In this document: positions 8,043 to 14,162 of the stretch, piece by piece
Numbering within the stretch: the first letter of the stretch is position 1
Layout: each line of letters opens with the position of its first letter
DNA from: IMCC26077 sp964490435
GTDB taxonomy: Bacteria > Actinomycetota > Actinomycetes > Nanopelagicales > Nanopelagicaceae
Length of the DNA: 16,763 nt
Direction of reading: 5' to 3'
Assembly: GCA_964490435.1 (NCBI GenBank)
Contig: CAZBCF010000032.1
Location: 1-16,763, forward strand
Made by a program: the position numbers and the translations under genes
The notes under the pieces: generated by a model
What the model was told of the DNA's origin: nothing
The model's input: only the letters and a program-made list of their open reading frames with translations
The model's database searches: none

Positions 8043-10301
8043 TTATGCGAGCGCAGTTGCCTTTCGACGGCTCCGCACGAGTGAGAAGATGATGATGGCG
8101 AGCGCACCTAAAGCGATTCCGAAACGGGTGCCATCTTTCTCATCGAGGGTAAGAGCAACGATCGCAGGTGTGACCAGAAGTCCGACCAAGTTCATCACCT
8201 TAATAAGTGGGTTGATTGCAGGTCCGGCAGTATCTTTGAATGGATCGCCAACAGTGTCACCAATGACAGTTGCCGCATGTGCTTGCGAACCTTTACCGCC
8301 GTAGACGCCATCTTCAACCATCTTCTTAGCGTTATCCCACGCGCCACCAGAGTTGGCGAGGAAGACTGCCATCAACGTGCCAGTTCCGATTGCGCCAGCA
8401 AGGTATGCGCCAAGTGCACCAACACCTAGACCAAATCCAACCGAGATTGGTGCGAGAACTGCCAAGAGACCTGGTGTTGCGAGCTCACGAAGTGAGTCGC
8501 GAGTACAAATATCAACAACGCGACCGTACTCAGGCTTCTCACTGCCATTCATGATTCCCGGATGAAGTTTGAATTGATTACGAACTTCCATCACCACTGC
8601 ACCAGCTGCACGTGATACCGCGTTGACTGCTAAGCCCGAGAAGAGGAATACAACTGCCGCACCAATAATAAGACCAACGAGGTTTCGTGGATCTGCGACG
8701 TTAAGGATTCCGGAGAATTCAACGCCAAGGTTGGCAACTGCCTTCTCCCCTTCTTCAACTGCATGTTTGATTGCATCGGTAAAGGAGCCAAAGAGCGCAG
8801 TCGCTGCGAGTACCGCAGTTGCAATCGCGATTCCCTTGGTGATTGCTTTCGTGGTGTTACCAACGGCATCGAGCGAGGTAAGAATCTTTGCACCTTCACC
8901 ATGAACATCACCGGACATCTCAGCGATTCCTTGGGCGTTATCTGAGATAGGTCCGAAGGTATCCATCGCAACGATGACACCTACTGTGGTGAGCAAACCG
9001 CAACCGGCGAGCGCAACTGCAAGTAGGGAGAGCACGACGATTCCACCGCCAAGTAGATATGCGCCGAATACGCCAGCGGCAATCAAAAGCGCTGAATAGA
9101 CAGCAGATTCGAAACCAACTGAAATACCGGCAAGGATGACTGTTGCTGGACCTGTTTGGGATGAAGCCGCGACATCATTTACTGGACGACGACCAACTTC
9201 GGTGAAGAAACCAGTAAGCAATTGGATTGCTGCGGCAAGGACGATGCCGATGAGCACCGCACCAAGCGCGAGGGTTCGTGGGCTACCGCTTGCGCCAGCA
9301 ATCTCTTGTGAGACATTCGCAAATTGTGAATAGCTACTTGGTAGGTAGATGAAGGTCGCGAATGCAACCAAGATTGCACTGACGATTGCCGACATGAAGA
9401 ACGAACGATTGATTGCGTTCATTGCGTTCTTGTCGCTCGGGCGTAGGCGGGTAAGGAAGATACCTAACACCGCAGTGAGCACACCAATTGCAGGGACGAT
9501 GAGTGGGAAAATCAATCCACTATCGCCAAAACCTGCACGACCAAGAATGAGTGCGGCAACAAGTGTAACCGCGTAAGACTCAAAGAGATCAGCAGCCATA
9601 CCAGCGCAATCACCAACGTTGTCGCCGACGTTATCTGCAATAGTCGCGGCATTTCGAGGATCATCCTCTGGAATACCTTGTTCTACTTTACCGACGAGAT
9701 CTGCTCCGACATCTGCGGCCTTCGTAAAGATACCGCCACCAACACGCATGAACATCGCGAGCATCGCAGCGCCAAAACCAAATCCTTCGAGTACTGCCGG
9801 CGCATCGGCTTTATACAAGACGACGACAAGCGCTGCTCCGGCAAGACCGAGTCCAACTGTCAACATACCGACGACACCACCAGTACGGAATGCAATCTGC
9901 ACTGAACGTTCTGCGCTGCCATCACGCGCTGCTTCAGCCACTCGAACATTCGCACGGACTGCTAACCACATTCCTTGATAACCAACGAATGCGGAGAATG
10001 CAGCGCCAACAAGGAAGAAGATTGAACGACCAATGCGCACATCTCCATCTCCTGGGAGTGCGAGCAATACAAAGAAGACGATTGCAACGAAAATTGATAA
10101 CGTTTTGAATTGCCGCGTGAGATACGCAGCAGCACCCTCTTGGACCGCAGCTGCGATCTCTTTCATCTTCGCAGTTCCTTCGCTCGCTGCGAGCACCCGA
10201 GCGCGGAGCCCGAAGGCAACGGCCAGGGCTGCGATCGCAATCGCAAGGACCACGTAGGCAAGGGTCAGGTTCGAGCCAGCCACTTGGACAGTGGAAGTCA
10301 T
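8043..10301 (-). CDS. hppA: Membrane-bound proton-pumping pyrophosphatase, K+-independent type
   Basis: This 752-aa integral membrane protein couples pyrophosphate hydrolysis to H+ export, recovering energy from PPi made in biosynthesis. The catalytic signature is complete: FTKAADVGADLVGKVEQG (192-209), EDDPRN (212-217) and DNVGDNVGDCAGMAADLFE (223-241), followed by SDNAQGIAEMSG (453-464). The potassium-dependence site reads GNTTKAITKG (481-490) with Lys485 and Thr488; family knowledge says K+-dependent enzymes have Ala at the first position and K+-independent H+-pumps have Lys. A late catalytic loop containing GDTVGDPFKDTAGPA supplies further PPi/Mg2+ ligands. Roughly 15-16 hydrophobic spans are visible and the length is normal, though slightly over many bacterial versions. 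The ATG at 10301 has AAGGAG 5 nt upstream (10307-10312). It is separated from the Tad locus by a 146-nt leader containing a palindromic element. Confidence 0.96.
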   Translation of the reverse strand: MTSTVQVAGSNLTLAYVVLAIAIAALAVAFGLRARVLAASEGTAKMKEIAAAVQEGAAAYLTRQFKTLSIFVAIVFFVLLALPGDGDVRIGRSIFFLVGAAFSAFVGYQGMWLAVRANVRVAEAARDGSAERSVQIAFRTGGVVGMLTVGLGLAGAALVVVLYKADAPAVLEGFGFGAAMLAMFMRVGGGIFTKAADVGADLVGKVEQGIPEDDPRNAATIADNVGDNVGDCAGMAADLFESYAVTLVAALILGRAGFGDSGLIFPLIVPAIGVLTAVLGIFLTRLRPSDKNAMNAINRSFFMSAIVSAILVAFATFIYLPSSYSQFANVSQEIAGASGSPRTLALGAVLIGIVLAAAIQLLTGFFTEVGRRPVNDVAASSQTGPATVILAGISVGFESAVYSALLIAAGVFGAYLLGGGIVVLSLLAVALAGCGLLTTVGVIVAMDTFGPISDNAQGIAEMSGDVHGEGAKILTSLDAVGNTTKAITKGIAIATAVLAATALFGSFTDAIKHAVEEGEKAVANLGVEFSGILNVADPRNLVGLIIGAAVVFLFSGLAVNAVSRAAGAVVMEVRNQFKLHPGIMNGSEKPEYGRVVDICTRDSLRELATPGLLAVLAPISVGFGLGVGALGAYLAGAIGTGTLMAVFLANSGGAWDNAKKMVEDGVYGGKGSQAHAATVIGDTVGDPFKDTAGPAINPLIKVMNLVGLLVTPAIVALTLDEKDGTRFGIALGALAIIIFSLVRSRRKATALA

Positions 10302-10360
10302 AGATACTCCTTATTTGCTCCATGGCGAGGGCCTTTGGCGGCCATCGATGGGGTTCGGAC

Positions 10361-10377
10361 AGAAACGTTTCTAGAAA
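10361..10377. promoter_or_regulatory. Overlapping palindromes in the hppA leader, possible operator
   Basis: The 12-bp perfect palindrome AGAAACGTTTCT (10361-10372) overlaps a second 10-bp perfect palindrome TTTCTAGAAA (10368-10377), giving alternating half-sites GAAA-CG-TTTC-TA-GAAA. A central CG flanked by AAA/TTT resembles operators of the LacI/GalR repressor family. It lies about 60-75 nt upstream of the hppA start and just downstream of a weak -10-like hexamer, a position suited to repression. No cognate regulator gene is in the window, so binding is inference. Confidence 0.4.
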
Positions 10378-10378
10378 G

Positions 10379-10409
10379 AGTGTAGGGCGAGAATGGGGGC
10401 ACATTGGAA
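10379..10409 (-). promoter_or_regulatory. Weak candidate promoter for hppA
   Basis: On the minus strand TACACT (10379-10384) matches the TANNNT -10 pattern and lies immediately upstream of the palindromic element, so a start of transcription would fall inside the palindrome. The best -35 candidate, TTCCAA (10404-10409), is poor and has a 19-nt spacer. The call rests mainly on position. Confidence 0.25.
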
Positions 10410-10433
10410 TCACTGCCGGAAAAAGGGCGGAAA

Positions 10434-10450
10434 TAGCCGGCCCTGGGCTA
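10434..10450 (-). terminator. Weak hairpin at the end of the Tad locus
   Basis: The minus-strand transcript can fold TAGCC (which includes the stop codon of the last Tad gene) with GGCTA around a 7-nt loop CAGGGCC. It is followed by TTT and, a few bases later, by a second short T-run. The 5-bp stem and short T-tract make a poor intrinsic terminator. It may only attenuate read-through into hppA. Confidence 0.22.
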
Positions 10451-10753
10451 GCGAAAATCCCCATTCAGCCCCCGCCATCCCACGGGAATAGCAGGCAGCG
10501 TGCGGTAGCGCAGGAGAATCTCGCCCCCGCCAAATTCGCAGGTTATCGCCGGATTCTGGGAGGCAATCGTGCAGGCAAGTGCAGGCGCTCCCCCGGCTCG
10601 CTCCATCGCGGCTAAACCCAACGCCTCAATTTTTCGTACTTCGGCGCGCCGCGCCGCTAACTGGGCGATTTCGATTGCCCCAAGAGCGCTCACTCCTATT
10701 AATAGGAGTGCGAAGGTCAATGCCATCACAGAGGCGCCACCGCGCTCGCTCAC
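10448..10753 (-). CDS. Second TadE-like protein (Rv3654c-like, TIGR03816 type)
   Basis: This 101-aa protein is the last gene of the Tad locus. The N-terminus SERGGASVMALTFALLLIGVS (2-22) looks like a class-III pilin-type leader: a short charged segment ending in Gly, then a hydrophobic helix. Unlike true pilins and TadE, the residue five places after the presumed cleavage glycine (Gly5 or Gly6) is not Glu, so cleavage by a prepilin peptidase is uncertain. Cys61 and Cys72, in the extracytoplasmic part, could form a disulfide. Homologues at the end of actinobacterial Tad loci are described as TadE-like secretion-neighbourhood proteins of unresolved function, perhaps minor pilus components. The GTG start overlaps the TadE stop by 3 nt (GTGA arrangement), which argues for coupled translation. 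The TAG stop is followed by the 146-nt hppA leader. Confidence 0.75.
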   Translation of the reverse strand: MSERGGASVMALTFALLLIGVSALGAIEIAQLAARRAEVRKIEALGLAAMERAGGAPALACTIASQNPAITCEFGGGEILLRYRTLPAIPVGWRGLNGDFR

Positions 10754-11067
10754 CGGTAACCACCCGCGCTCGCGCTCACCGAGCGGTGGCGAACGGTTAC
10801 CGTGAATTCGCCATCGATTCCATCAGCGCCTTCACTAACCGAAAACTGCGCCCGAGGAAGTGCCTTGCTCAATTCGCGCGCGATTGCAGCGTTACTTTCA
10901 TCACGCATAACTGCTTGCACTATTCCTTCAGCGAGATACTGCAATCGCTCACCTTCGATGGTCACGCTAACAAAGCGCACGCCGATCAAAAATAAAGTAA
11001 TGAGAAAGGGAAGTGCCACCACAAATTCTGCAGTAGCACTCCCTCGTTCAGAGCGAATTCGACGCAC
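10750..11067 (-). CDS. TadE-family pseudopilin
   Basis: The frame is open further upstream, but the likely product is 105 aa starting at GTG 11067, because this start overlaps the stop of the DUF4244 gene (TAGTG) and leaves a normal pilin leader. The N-terminus MRRIRSERG ends in Gly9. The next residues SATAEF place Glu five residues after the glycine, matching the Flp/TadE prepilin rule G-(X)4-E-[YF]. A hydrophobic helix spans about 15-37, followed by a soluble domain with alternating strands (about 75-98). TadE proteins are membrane-anchored minor pilins needed for Flp pilus assembly and are cut by a TadV/CpaA-type peptidase, which is not in this window. The 139-aa alternative would start inside the pilin gene in another frame and is less credible. 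The 3' end overlaps the next gene by 4 nt. Confidence 0.82.
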   Translation of the reverse strand: MRRIRSERGSATAEFVVALPFLITLFLIGVRFVSVTIEGERLQYLAEGIVQAVMRDESNAAIARELSKALPRAQFSVSEGADGIDGEFTVTVRHRSVSASAGGYR

Positions 11068-11246
11068 TAGATCAAGAAACTCGAAAGTGCTCGACGGAGT
11101 AGCTCTCCAATCAACTGGGCGATGCTCTCTGAACCAAGTAATTTGTACAGCACACCTGCAAATCCGCATGCGGCAACGGTTGTGACTGCATATTCTGCCG
11201 TGGCTATTCCTAATTCATTTGAGATCTTCTTTACTTTTGTTATCAC
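11067..11246 (-). CDS. Small Flp-like pilin, DUF4244 family
   Basis: This 59-aa gene is short enough to be missed by length cut-offs. It starts at GTG 11246 with AAGGAAG about 5-7 nt upstream. The product has a basic leader MITKVKKISNELG (1-13), then IATAEYAVTTVAACGFAG (14-31). Gly13 followed by four residues and Glu18-Tyr19 exactly fits the Flp prepilin cleavage rule, giving a mature peptide of 46 residues that is largely one hydrophobic helix with a basic tail (LLRRALSSFLI). The AEYAVTTVAACGFAGVLYKLL core is the hallmark of actinobacterial DUF4244 proteins such as Rv3656c, the presumed main pilus subunit. Its place between TadC and TadE matches that locus. An AT-rich 106-nt spacer lies upstream, the only sizeable gap inside the locus, and may hold a promoter or processing site that allows higher pilin expression. 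Confidence 0.85.
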   Translation of the reverse strand: MITKVKKISNELGIATAEYAVTTVAACGFAGVLYKLLGSESIAQLIGELLRRALSSFLI

Positions 11247-11352
11247 TAGATCTTCCTTTCGATGAGAGTTCTGTTGTGCGCGAATCTTCTATCGAGTTAT
11301 GACAGTAATTTTGTTTAAGTAGAAATTTGGGGATAGATACTTGCTGTTTATG

Positions 11353-11964
11353 CTAAAAGATTCTCAGCGACGCAAAGAATGAGTAGACAATGGGACCGAT
11401 ACCACCAATGAGAAAACTCGGTAAGAAACAGAGTCCTACTGGCAGCGCCAGTTTCACTGAGAGTGATTTAACGCGTTCACGTGAACGCTTAAGCGTACTT
11501 TCGTAACAGAGCGTGGCAACTCGATCGACAACGGTAGCAAGCGAGCGGCCATCGCTTTGTGCGCTAGCGAGAGAGCGGGCAAGTTGGCCCAACTGAAGGT
11601 CGTCATTGAGGACAGACCAAGCACGAACCGGATCCGCGCCTAACATCAGGAGGGAATAAACCCTTTCGATATCGGCCTTAAGGGTGCTCGTGAGTAGCGT
11701 AGCCACATGTGTCAGGGCAACTAACACGGGGAGCCCTGCTTTGAGGCAGCCATTGAGCGCGGCTAAGAAGAAAAGCGCCTCACGCTCGCGCTCGCGTACC
11801 CGCGCAATCGATGCGGCTGTTGGCAAGAGCGCCAACCCTCGGCGCAGCAGCCAATATGCCACCGGAGTGAATGGCAACCACCACCAACCGAAAAAGAGGC
11901 TCGGCATAACAGCACCAAGCAGGTACGTAAGCCGTTCTCGTCGGCTTGGGTTACTCGCGGACAC
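11353..11964 (-). CDS. TadC-like type II/IV secretion platform protein (T2SF domain)
   Basis: The 203-aa protein resembles the GspF/T2SF-domain proteins that form the inner-membrane platform of Tad pili. A hydrophobic N-terminal region (about 14-40, with the tryptophan run GWWWLPF at 26-32) is followed by a helical cytoplasmic domain beginning EREREALFFLAALNGCLKAG (58-77), the typical T2SF opening. The domain continues through the GADPVRAW turn (109-116), with SLASAQSDGRSL (131-142) in place of the usual small-residue helix, and a C-terminal membrane hairpin (about 171-199). The size is close to the mycobacterial Rv3657c counterpart and about two thirds of a classical TadC. The GTG start lies 14 nt inside the end of the TadB-like gene. 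The assignment as TadC rather than TadB follows gene order. Confidence 0.8.
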   Translation of the reverse strand: MSASNPSRRERLTYLLGAVMPSLFFGWWWLPFTPVAYWLLRRGLALLPTAASIARVREREREALFFLAALNGCLKAGLPVLVALTHVATLLTSTLKADIERVYSLLMLGADPVRAWSVLNDDLQLGQLARSLASAQSDGRSLATVVDRVATLCYESTLKRSRERVKSLSVKLALPVGLCFLPSFLIGGIGPIVYSFFASLRIF

Positions 11965-12436
11965 TAGCGATGATGCTCTCTGACCAACGTCGACCTACCA
12001 ACTGCATGAGTAGCGCAAACGAGATCATCACTAGTGGGATTGGCGCAAAGAAACTCCGATCTAATTCGATGATGTTCGCCAAGATGGCACCTAAAAGAAT
12101 CAACGCTGGAAAGTAGGTGAGCAAAGTTAGTGTGGCGCGGGCTGGAGCAATCTCAATAGCGATTTCGCGCTCTCGTTCAATCTGAAAGGTGGTCTCCCGC
12201 ACAAGTTCGCGAAGGGCTGGCAGAAGCGGGATGCCTTGAGTGAATGCGAGGTGGAAGAACTTCTCACTATGACCATGCTCTATCCCTGGGTAACGGTGGC
12301 GCAAGAAACTTTGGTGAAGTGATTGGCCATTCTCGACATCGTCAATCACTGATTCAAGGAACTCGAGCCTTCGCGCTAATACCTCTTTACGGACAGGTCG
12401 TGTTATAGAAGGCGGTAACAGCCAAGTGAGAATCAT
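11951..12436 (-). CDS. TadB-like pilus platform protein, short form
   Basis: This 161-aa protein contains a single T2SF-like helical domain and two C-terminal membrane helices (about 103-122 and 131-148). The domain runs from ARRLEFLESVIDDVENGQSL (21-40), where the ENG turn resembles the canonical A-x-A-G-x-S segment, to LLPALRELVRET (71-82) and ends in the basic-acidic helix FQIERERE (84-91). It is clearly shorter than usual TadB proteins, which have an N-terminal hydrophobic segment of 80 or more residues; only MILTWLLPPS remains here. Nothing suggests a frameshift: the ATG overlaps the cpaF stop by 4 nt (ATGA) and leaves no room for a longer N-terminus without deep overlap. Tad platforms normally use TadB plus TadC as a heteromeric base for the CpaF motor. 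Confidence 0.77.
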   Translation of the reverse strand: MILTWLLPPSITRPVRKEVLARRLEFLESVIDDVENGQSLHQSFLRHRYPGIEHGHSEKFFHLAFTQGIPLLPALRELVRETTFQIEREREIAIEIAPARATLTLLTYFPALILLGAILANIIELDRSFFAPIPLVMISFALLMQLVGRRWSESIIASVRE

Positions 12437-13407
12437 TTATCAATCTCAACAACTTCAACAATTCGGTTGCCGGTTCGAGATCCATCAAGGTGGATGATTA
12501 CATCGATTGCGCTTGTATAGAGGGCAAGGGCTGCTGCGCGAGGGATGCCGGTGGTCATGGCAAGCGCCGCGATTCGGTTAGGGAGATCATGTGGGGAATT
12601 CGCGTGAATGGTGGCACCACTACCAGCGTGCCCAGTGTTCAATGCTAAGAAGAGGTCGAGCACGTCTCCACCGCGAATTTCGCCGAGGAAAATCCGGTCT
12701 GGTTTCATTCGTAAGGATTGTCGGATCAACTCTCTTATGGGAATTTCGCCAAGTCCTTCGCTATTTCGTTCGCGCCCTTGAAGACGGAGCAGATGTGGAT
12801 GTCGTGCTTGAATCTCATGAGTATCTTCGATGATCAATAACCGCTCGTGCGCAGATAATTGCTCAATCAGATAGGAGAGCAACGTCGTCTTGCCACTTCC
12901 GGTGCCACCCGAAATCAGGAAGTTTCGTCGCTGATTAATCACTAGATCGAGAACTTCGACAGTGCGCTCATCAGGTTGGATGAGTGCGCGCTGCTGATTC
13001 ACGCGCAATGAGACATGCAGGCCACCCTCGATGATTGGTGGCAATAGCGCATGGAGTCTGATGCCGTGACCAAGTTCGAGATCAACTGCTGGGTGTGCCT
13101 GGTCGAAATGTTTTCCGGCGCGAAGGGCTTGGGTGCGGATGTAGTTGATGAGATCGCGTTCGGTTCCTTCAAAATCAATAGGTTCAAGGCAGGAACCATG
13201 ATTTATCCAGGCGCCCGCTGCCCCGTTGAAAAAGAAATCTGTGAATGGCTCTCCATCAATCACGTCAGTCAAAGGACCATAACCTGAGAACCAATTGGCA
13301 AGTGCGAGACCTTCGCTAGTGAGCTCGTCTTGAGGAATCCACGGAGTTTGCTCAATGAGTTGTGCGACGACTTTTTCGCGAATTTGATTGAGAATCTCTT
13401 CGCGCAT
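12433..13407 (-). CDS. Tad pilus assembly ATPase, CpaF/TadA family
   Basis: The product (324 aa from ATG 13407) is the secretion ATPase that powers Flp pilus assembly. All family motifs are present: an N-terminal domain with GYGPLTDVI (about 42-50) and the N-domain strand FTDFFFNG; Walker A GGTGSGKTT (167-175); an Asp box IEDTHEI (193-199); Walker B RIFLGEIRGGDV (238-249); and a His box GHAGSGATIHAN (259-270). An in-frame TTG directly before the ATG is a possible alternative start, but ATG 13407 shares its A with the upstream TGA stop (TGATG), the usual coupled arrangement. The protein is shorter than proteobacterial CpaF (about 450 aa), mainly at the N-terminus, in line with actinobacterial versions such as Rv3659c. 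It overlaps tadB by 4 nt. Confidence 0.93.
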   Translation of the reverse strand: MREEILNQIREKVVAQLIEQTPWIPQDELTSEGLALANWFSGYGPLTDVIDGEPFTDFFFNGAAGAWINHGSCLEPIDFEGTERDLINYIRTQALRAGKHFDQAHPAVDLELGHGIRLHALLPPIIEGGLHVSLRVNQQRALIQPDERTVEVLDLVINQRRNFLISGGTGSGKTTLLSYLIEQLSAHERLLIIEDTHEIQARHPHLLRLQGRERNSEGLGEIPIRELIRQSLRMKPDRIFLGEIRGGDVLDLFLALNTGHAGSGATIHANSPHDLPNRIAALAMTTGIPRAAALALYTSAIDVIIHLDGSRTGNRIVEVVEIDK

Positions 13408-14057
13408 CAACGTAAAATCTCGACGAGAAGTGCTTCAACCTTCTTTTCATTTATCTTTGCTAGCTTACGAGTGATGCCAAAGCCTAAAGCAAGATGCAAG
13501 TCGGATGATTTTGGCATGTGAATTATCTGCGCATCAGTAATGAATCCTTCAATAGTTGCACTCTTTTTCTTTACTCGTGACGCATATTTATTGATGATGA
13601 CGATTCTGGGTCGATAATTACGAGAAATCTGAGTAAGCCCAATGAGTGATGGCAATGAATTCTCTGCAACGCATAGCGTGCTCATGTAGGCAAGGATGCG
13701 TGGTGGATTATCAATTAAAATAAGATCAAAATTCGCACTCGCCTCGTCGATTAAATGGGCAAAGAGATCTTGGGTGATATCAGCGCTACTTCGTTTAGTC
13801 AGAAGAGCAAAACCAGCGCTCGTTTCTCGTGGCATCGCTTCAGCGGCGATAGCGTTTCCGACGCGATACTCCTCCCAATAAGGGGGATCGCCGTTGAGAA
13901 TCTCGCGTAATGGAGCGCGGTTATCTGTCTCGATAAGTAAGACGCGTAAGCCATTTTTTGCAGCGATCCGAGCGAGATGGAGAGTGAGGGTGGTAGCGCC
14001 TACCCCACCCGAAGCCGGAAGAGTGCCCCAAATCCGTGGGGAGCGGAGTTGGGGCAC
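13407..14057 (-). CDS. CpaE/Ssd-like P-loop ATPase, MinD/ParA superfamily
   Basis: This 216-aa protein heads the Tad locus. After a short N-terminus it shows WGTLPASGGVGATTLTLHLAR (10-30), a MinD/ParA-type P-loop in which both the signature lysine and the core lysine are missing (GGVGATT instead of KGGVGKT). VLLIETDNRAPL (39-50) follows as the switch I region, and FDLILIDNPPR (109-119) as the Walker B/switch II strand. The lysine-less loop is typical of the actinobacterial Ssd/CpaE-like family (Rv3660c in M. tuberculosis), implicated in Tad function and septum regulation. Homologues usually carry an extra N-terminal receiver-like region of over 100 residues; here it is absent, since only 105 nt separate this gene from the divergent HAD gene and no in-frame ATG, GTG or TTG lies upstream. 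The GTG lacks a Shine-Dalgarno site but sits 7 nt after a GATAAT hexamer. Confidence 0.82.
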   Translation of the reverse strand: MPQLRSPRIWGTLPASGGVGATTLTLHLARIAAKNGLRVLLIETDNRAPLREILNGDPPYWEEYRVGNAIAAEAMPRETSAGFALLTKRSSADITQDLFAHLIDEASANFDLILIDNPPRILAYMSTLCVAENSLPSLIGLTQISRNYRPRIVIINKYASRVKKKSATIEGFITDAQIIHMPKSSDLHLALGFGITRKLAKINEKKVEALLVEILR

Positions 14058-14064
14058 GGGCGCG

Positions 14065-14070
14065 ATTATC
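14065..14070 (-). promoter_or_regulatory. -10 hexamer of the Tad locus, probable leaderless transcript
   Basis: GATAAT, preceded by T (extended TGATAAT-like context), lies on the minus strand with 7 nt between it and GTG 14057. Transcription would then begin at or next to the start codon, which explains the absence of a ribosome binding site. Leaderless mRNAs are frequent in actinobacteria. No convincing -35 box is visible. Confidence 0.5.
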
Positions 14071-14121
14071 AGGCTCTTTCGAGAACGTACCGTGCCGTCT
14101 ACTGGTCGCTGTAGAGAAAAT

Positions 14122-14139
14122 CGAGGTGGGCATACCTCG
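14122..14139. repeat. Inverted repeat CGAGGT-N6-ACCTCG
   Basis: A perfect 6-bp inverted repeat (CGAGGT at 14122-14127, ACCTCG at 14134-14139) around a 6-nt centre GGGCAT lies in the divergent intergenic region. It overlaps the place where the -35 of the plus-strand promoter would be. It could be a dimeric regulator site or a chance repeat. Confidence 0.4.
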
Positions 14140-14140
14140 T

Positions 14141-14153
14141 CGTAATCGTTACG
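14141..14153. repeat. Inverted repeat CGTAA-TCG-TTACG
   Basis: A perfect 5-bp inverted repeat with a 3-nt centre follows the previous repeat by one base and overlaps the first bases of the plus-strand -10 hexamer. A protein bound here would block access to the HAD-acs promoter. No nearby regulator gene supports a specific factor. Confidence 0.4.
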
Positions 14154-14155
14154 CT
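14150..14155 (+). promoter_or_regulatory. -10 hexamer of HAD-acs, probable leaderless transcript
   Basis: TACGCT fits the TANNNT -10 pattern and is separated by exactly 7 nt (TCCGTAC) from GTG 14163, the same geometry as the divergent Tad promoter. The start codon has no Shine-Dalgarno sequence in front. The -35 region is not recognisable. Confidence 0.42.
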
Positions 14156-14162
14156 TCCGTAC

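Noticed and set aside
9934..10464. 176-codon minus-strand frame spanning the hppA start and leader
   Set aside because: It overlaps hppA in another frame, is rich in Cys/Arg/Trp, and has no domain or ribosome binding site; treated as a shadow.
10750..11169. Longer 139-aa version of the TadE protein
   Set aside because: The extra N-terminal residues overlap the pilin gene in another frame and would displace the pilin-type leader; GTG 11067 overlapping the pilin stop is the better start.
13408..13410. TTG start one codon upstream of the cpaF ATG
   Set aside because: The ATG at 13407 is stronger and overlaps the upstream stop codon in the usual TGATG form.
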